A stretch of DNA of 64,000 nt from Clostridia bacterium (GTDB lineage: Bacteria; Bacillota; Clostridia; Christensenellales; UBA1242), in contig CAAGAO010000016.1 of NCBI GenBank assembly GCA_900767835.1, positions 1 to 64,000 on the forward strand, in the 5' to 3' direction. Positions 60,644 to 64,000 of this stretch are shown here, piece by piece (the first letter of the stretch is position 1; each line of letters opens with the position of its first letter). A program made the position numbers and the translations under genes. The notes under the pieces are model-generated. The model searched no databases. It was given only the letters and a program-made list of their open reading frames with translations, and was not told the origin of the DNA.

Positions 60644-61794
60644 GAAAAGTAATTTTACTTCGCTTTGGCGAAATATATTTAAAAGGTAAAAATAAAGGTT
60701 ATTTCGAAAGAGTATTGCTAAATAATATTAAACATAGCCTTAATGATTATGATTGCAAAATTGTAAAAATATCAGGAAGGTATTTGGTAACTGATTTTGA
60801 TGAAATGGATTTAACATCAATTATAAATAAACTTTCAAAAGTGTTTGGATTAACATCATTAAGCATAGCAACAGAGTTTGAAACATCAAAAGAGAATATA
60901 GAAAACTACCTAAAAGAATTTAAAACCAACGCCACAAATTTTAGGGTATCGGTAAAAAGAGCAGACAAGACTTTTCCTATTGCATCTAATGAATATGAAA
61001 AAGAGTTGGGTGGCATTGTGCTTGAAAACAATCCTCATTTAAAAGTATGCTTAAAACACCCAGAACTTGAAATTGTTGTTGAAATTAGAGAAAATAAAAA
61101 GACCTATATTTTAACAGAATCTATACCATGTGCTGGTGGAATGCCAGTTGGAACAGCAGGAACAGGACTTTTAATGCTTAGTGGCGGAATAGATAGTCCT
61201 GTTGCTGGCTATATGATGGCAAAGAGGGGATTAAGTTTAATAGGTTTGCATTTCCATAGTTTTCCATATACAAGTGCTCAGGCAAAAGAAAAAGTTTGTA
61301 AACTAGCAAAACTATTGACTGACTATTCTGGCAAAATAAAATTAATATGTTGTCCATTTACTGAAATACAAGAAGAAATACATAAGCATTGTGCTCCAGA
61401 ATTTATGATAACAATTATGCGTAGAATAATGATGCGTATAGCAAAACTATGCTGTGATAAGTTTGGTGCAAAAGCAATAATTACCGGTGAAAGTTTAGGG
61501 CAAGTAGCAAGCCAAACTATAGAAAGTATTAATGTGACCAACGAAGCACAAACTACTTATCCTGTATTTAGACCTTGTATAGGTATGGATAAAGTAGAAA
61601 TTATAGATATATCTCAAAAAATTGGCACTTTTGAAACTTCAATTTTACCATATGAAGATTGTTGTACAGTATTTTTACCTAAAAATCCAGTAATTAAACC
61701 TCATTTAGAAAAAACAAAAAAAGAAGAAAGTAGGTTAGATATTGAATTCTTAATAGAAAAAGCAATGAACAATTTAGAAATTATAGAAATTTAA
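60640..61794 (+). CDS. thiI: tRNA 4-thiouridine synthetase ThiI
   Basis: Adenylates U8 of tRNA and transfers sulfur to it, 384 residues. N-terminal ferredoxin-like and THUMP domains (about 1-165; RFGEIYLKGKNKGYFE near 8), then the PP-loop pyrophosphatase motif SGGIDSPVAGYMMAKRG near 182. The C-terminal part GESLGQVASQTIESI near 285 and LPYEDCCTVFLPKNPV near 342 are typical. There is no C-terminal rhodanese domain, as in other Firmicutes. Confidence 0.95.
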   Translation: MRKVILLRFGEIYLKGKNKGYFERVLLNNIKHSLNDYDCKIVKISGRYLVTDFDEMDLTSIINKLSKVFGLTSLSIATEFETSKENIENYLKEFKTNATNFRVSVKRADKTFPIASNEYEKELGGIVLENNPHLKVCLKHPELEIVVEIRENKKTYILTESIPCAGGMPVGTAGTGLLMLSGGIDSPVAGYMMAKRGLSLIGLHFHSFPYTSAQAKEKVCKLAKLLTDYSGKIKLICCPFTEIQEEIHKHCAPEFMITIMRRIMMRIAKLCCDKFGAKAIITGESLGQVASQTIESINVTNEAQTTYPVFRPCIGMDKVEIIDISQKIGTFETSILPYEDCCTVFLPKNPVIKPHLEKTKKEESRLDIEFLIEKAMNNLEIIEI

Positions 61795-61801
61795 CGTTAT
61801 T

Positions 61802-61838
61802 AGTTAATTCCATATAAAAGTGGAATTAACTTTTTTTT
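61802..61838 (+). terminator. Terminator after thiI
   Basis: Perfect 11-bp stem AGTTAATTCCA / TGGAATTAACT with an 8-base loop and a T-run. Confidence 0.9.
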
Positions 61839-61866
61839 GCTAATAATTGTTATTTTCTTAATTTAG

Positions 61867-61896
61867 TTGACTAATAAATGAAAATATTGCTAATAT
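61867..61896 (+). promoter_or_regulatory. Promoter of rny
   Basis: TTGACT (61867-61872), 18 bases, extended -10 TGC TAATAT (-10 at 61891-61896). Confidence 0.55.
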
Positions 61897-61976
61897 ATAA
61901 GTAGCATTTAATATGCAAAAATGAAACGAAGCAATTCTCCTTGTCAAACAAAAATATATAAAAAGGGGAATTAAAA

Positions 61977-63560
61977 ATGTACATTGGAATAATGTGTGCT
62001 AGTGTTGTTACTTTAGTATTAGTTTCAATAGGTACTTTAATAATTGGTTTAGTAGTAGGTTATTGGCTTTTTAATATATTGGTTTCTAAAAAGATTAATA
62101 AAAATAAAACGGCAGCCTTAAAAATTATTGAAGATGCCTATGCAGAAGCAAAAACAATAAAAAAAGAAGCAACTCTAGAAGCAAAAGACGAAGCACAAAA
62201 ATTAAAAGATGAAGCAACTAAAGACATTAACTTTAGACGCGAAGAACTCAAAAAGAGTGAAGAACGAATCGCTCAAAAAGAAGATTTTATCGACAAGAAA
62301 GATTTATACTTGGATAAAAAACAACAAGAAATTGATGATAAACAAAAAAAATTGGACGATAAAACCTTAGAATTAGAAAAACAACTCGAACAACAACAAA
62401 AAGTTAAACAAGATATGCTTGTAGAACTTGAAAAAGTATCTTTGATGACTAAAGACGAAGCAAAACAAGTATTAGTAAACTCAATGACCGAAGATGCTAG
62501 ACATGAAGCCGCAAAAATGGTCAAACAAATAGAAGATGATGCTAAAGAAAACGCAAGAAAAGAAGCACAAAATATTGTAAGTCTTGCAATACAAAAATGT
62601 GCTACAGATATGGTTGCTGAAGCAACAATTTCTAGCGTTTCTATTCCAAGTGAGGATATGAAAGGCAGAATCATAGGTCGTGAAGGACGTAATATTAGAG
62701 CAATAGAAAGTGCAACAGGAGTTGATTTAATTGTTGACGATACTCCAGAAACAATAACAATTTCTTGCTTTGACCCAATTAGAAGAGAAGTTGCTAGATT
62801 GTCACTTGAAAAACTCATTATGGATGGTAGAATACACCCAACACGCATTGAAGAAATAGTTGAAAAAGTTAAACGTGATTTAGATATTCAAATTAAAGAA
62901 GCAGGCGAACAAGCAGTAAATGACGCAGGAGTATATGGTTTGCATCCAGAATTAGTTAAAGTTTTAGGCAGATTAAAATTTAGAACTAGTTATGGTCAAA
63001 ATGTATTAAAACATAGTCTGGAAACTTGCTACATCGCTGGTTTACTTGCAGCCGAAGTTGGTGCCGATATAAAAATTGCAAAACGTGGTGGATTGCTACA
63101 CGATATTGGTAAAGCATTAGACCAAGAAGTTGAAGGTACACACGTACAAATTGGTGTTGATTTGGCTAAAAAATATAAAGAAAGTCCAGCGGTTATTCAC
63201 TGCATTGAAGCGCATCACTTTAATGTTGAATTTAAAAGTATTGAAGCAATTCTTGTTCAAGTCGCAGATGCAATATCCAGTGCAAGACCAGGGGCAAGAC
63301 GCGAAACTATGGAAACATATGTTAAACGTTTAGAACAACTTGAAAGCATTGCTAATGAATTTAAAGGTGTTGAAAAATCATTTGCCATTCAAGCAGGCAG
63401 AGAAGTAAGAATCATAGTAAAACCAGAACAAATTTCTGATGAAGATGCTATGTTTATGGCAAAAGACATTGCTAAAAAGATTGAGGACCAAATGGAATAC
63501 CCAGGTCAAATTAAAGTTAATGTCATTCGTGAATCAAGATTTACAGAAACTGCTAAATAA
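61977..63560 (+). CDS. rny: Ribonuclease Y
   Basis: Membrane-anchored endoribonuclease that starts mRNA decay, 527 residues. One N-terminal helix (about 8-34), a long Lys/Glu/Gln-rich coiled coil (about 40-205), a KH domain (GRIIGREGRNIRAIESATGVD near 230) and an HD domain with GGLLHDIGKALDQEVEG near 368. The C-terminal end QIKVNVIRESRF is conserved. AAAGGGG lies before the ATG. In many Firmicutes rny follows recA; here it has moved away, about 21 kb from recA. Confidence 0.97.
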   Translation: MYIGIMCASVVTLVLVSIGTLIIGLVVGYWLFNILVSKKINKNKTAALKIIEDAYAEAKTIKKEATLEAKDEAQKLKDEATKDINFRREELKKSEERIAQKEDFIDKKDLYLDKKQQEIDDKQKKLDDKTLELEKQLEQQQKVKQDMLVELEKVSLMTKDEAKQVLVNSMTEDARHEAAKMVKQIEDDAKENARKEAQNIVSLAIQKCATDMVAEATISSVSIPSEDMKGRIIGREGRNIRAIESATGVDLIVDDTPETITISCFDPIRREVARLSLEKLIMDGRIHPTRIEEIVEKVKRDLDIQIKEAGEQAVNDAGVYGLHPELVKVLGRLKFRTSYGQNVLKHSLETCYIAGLLAAEVGADIKIAKRGGLLHDIGKALDQEVEGTHVQIGVDLAKKYKESPAVIHCIEAHHFNVEFKSIEAILVQVADAISSARPGARRETMETYVKRLEQLESIANEFKGVEKSFAIQAGREVRIIVKPEQISDEDAMFMAKDIAKKIEDQMEYPGQIKVNVIRESRFTETAK

Positions 63561-63585
63561 TATCATCACTAATTGGAATAAAAAT

Positions 63586-63624
63586 GGAGCAGATTTACAA
63601 CTTAAATTTTGCTCTGTTTTTTTT
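63586..63624 (+). terminator. Terminator after rny
   Basis: GGAGCA-ATTTA pairs with TAAAT-TGCTCT across a small internal loop, followed by eight T's. Confidence 0.75.
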
Positions 63625-63894
63625 ACTTTTAATGTATATTTTTTTGTTAATTCTAAAAGCAAACCCAAACCTTCATGTGATTTTTGCGAAAAAGTAAATT
63701 ACCTATTGATTTTTTTACGGATATTTGGTATTATGATTATACAAATATTCGCTCATTCCGTTTGTTTAAGTTGGAAGATTAAGTTCTTAAGAATGGCAAA
63801 TTTAATACAACAATAATTCAGCTGTGTTATTTTTGTAGTTTTAAGGAGGTTTTAATTTAACAGCTTAAACAAATTTTTTTAAGGAGAAAAATAT
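63625..63894 (+). promoter_or_regulatory. Promoter and long leader of the NUDIX gene
   Basis: TTGATT (63706-63711), 17 bases, extended -10 TGG TATTAT (-10 at 63729-63734). The leader of about 155 bases has no gene. It holds an AAGGAGG at 63843-63849 with no frame behind it, and complementary words GTTTAAG (63764 area) and CTTAAAC (63864 area) that could fold. Confidence 0.5.
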
Positions 63895-64000
63895 ATGGAA
63901 AATTTGAGAACAATAAGAGCGACACTTGCTCTATTTATGAACGAAAACAAAATACTACTTGGTGAAAAGAAAAGAGGTTTTGCTAAAGGTACTTTAAATG
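63895..64000 (+). CDS. NUDIX hydrolase (MutT/MTH1-like), 5' part
   Basis: Cut by the window edge; 35 codons are visible after an AAGGAG site. The sequence RATLALFMNE near 8 and ILLGEKKRGFAKGTLN match the first strands of MTH1-type NUDIX enzymes (family word LLGxKKRGFGxGxWN), which hydrolyse oxidised purine nucleotides. The NUDIX box itself lies beyond the window, so the call rests on this start only. Confidence 0.65.
   Translation, partial: MENLRTIRATLALFMNENKILLGEKKRGFAKGTLN

Noticed and set aside
62273..62848. 191-codon open frame on the minus strand inside rny
   Set aside because: It is antisense to the coiled-coil and KH part of RNase Y; the Ser/Cys-rich translation is a typical shadow of Lys/Glu-rich codons, with no ribosome site.
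63439..63816. 125-codon plus-strand frame over the end of rny
   Set aside because: Its first third lies in another frame of rny, and it runs through the rny terminator and the next promoter.
1..64000. tRNA or rRNA genes, CRISPR arrays, insertion sequences
   Set aside because: I saw no tRNA-like TTCGA arm context with matching stems, no regularly spaced repeats and no transposase or integrase motifs; only the T-box is a clear structured RNA.

Overview
The window is AT-rich DNA (GC visibly low, with many A/T-only codons) from a Gram-positive, endospore-forming bacterium, most likely a member of the Clostridia. The evidence is SpoIVA, a SpoIVFB-type intramembrane protease, a PdaB-like deacetylase and SpoIIIE/FtsK; a DUF4364 regulator; a T-box leader in front of pheST; Firmicute-type RNase Y, LexA and PadR; and gene orders typical of Clostridia (rpsO-pnp-deacetylase-ftsK, rimO-pgsA-cinA-recA, miaB-mutS-mutL-miaA-ynbB-lexA). 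UGA is used as a normal stop. I saw no rRNA, tRNA, CRISPR array, transposase or prophage gene.

Layout. 1-2.2 kb: the 3' part of a BspA-type leucine-rich-repeat surface protein and a conserved exported protein of unknown role. 2.2-5.6 kb (minus): a DUF4364 regulator with an ABC-2 exporter. 5.6-7.0 kb: a short-chain dehydrogenase and a convergent unknown gene. 7.3-10.4 kb: ftsA-ftsZ and an unknown gene behind a consensus promoter. 10.4-12.4 kb: cysteine desulfurase, a variant U-type scaffold and a tiny membrane protein. 12.4-18.1 kb: a sporulation-linked accessory stretch (SpoIVFB-like protease, a PycTM-like membrane protein with an overlapping partner, a KwaA-like four-helix membrane protein, a SipW-type signal peptidase, SpoIVA). 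18.2-22.5 kb: glycerol kinase, SCP2-like protein, iron alcohol dehydrogenase, YhhN lysoplasmalogenase-like protein and RNase HI. 22.6-28.8 kb: plsX-rnc-smc-ftsY. 29-33.4 kb: a lipoprotein, rpsO, pnp and a deacetylase. 33.5-40.8 kb: ftsK, rimO, pgsA, a degenerate cinA, recA. 41-43.2 kb (minus): a class A PBP. 43.5-52.1 kb: miaB, mutS, mutL, miaA, a YnbB-like PLP enzyme and convergent lexA. 52.2-54.9 kb: a membrane-tethered PadR regulator divergent from a YgjP-type metallopeptidase. 54.9-59.5 kb (minus): T-box, pheS, pheT and a frameshifted RluA-family gene. 59.5-61.8 kb: a second cysteine desulfurase with thiI. 62-63.6 kb: rny. The right edge cuts into a NUDIX hydrolase gene.

Functional themes are division (FtsA/Z, FtsK, PBP), sporulation, Fe-S and sulfur transfer (two desulfurases with different partners), DNA repair with SOS control (RecA, MutS/L, LexA; shared candidate operators at lexA and recA), tRNA modification (MiaA, MiaB, ThiI), and RNA decay (PNPase, RNase III, RNase Y).

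The points most worth following are: (i) the 13.6-15.0 kb cluster of PycTM-like and KwaA-like membrane proteins, a possible undescribed membrane-acting defence or stress module inside a sporulation neighbourhood; (ii) the 18.2-22.1 kb operon that looks like ether-lipid (plasmalogen) turnover; (iii) a 627-residue PadR protein with a C-terminal membrane domain; (iv) housekeeping proteins that lost canonical parts (scaffold without two of three ligand Cys, MiaB without TRAM, CinA without its active-site motif, a frameshifted RluA); and (v) several genes whose -10 box lies 6-7 bases before the start codon, predicting leaderless mRNAs. All family calls were made by eye from the translated sequence; no database search was run.
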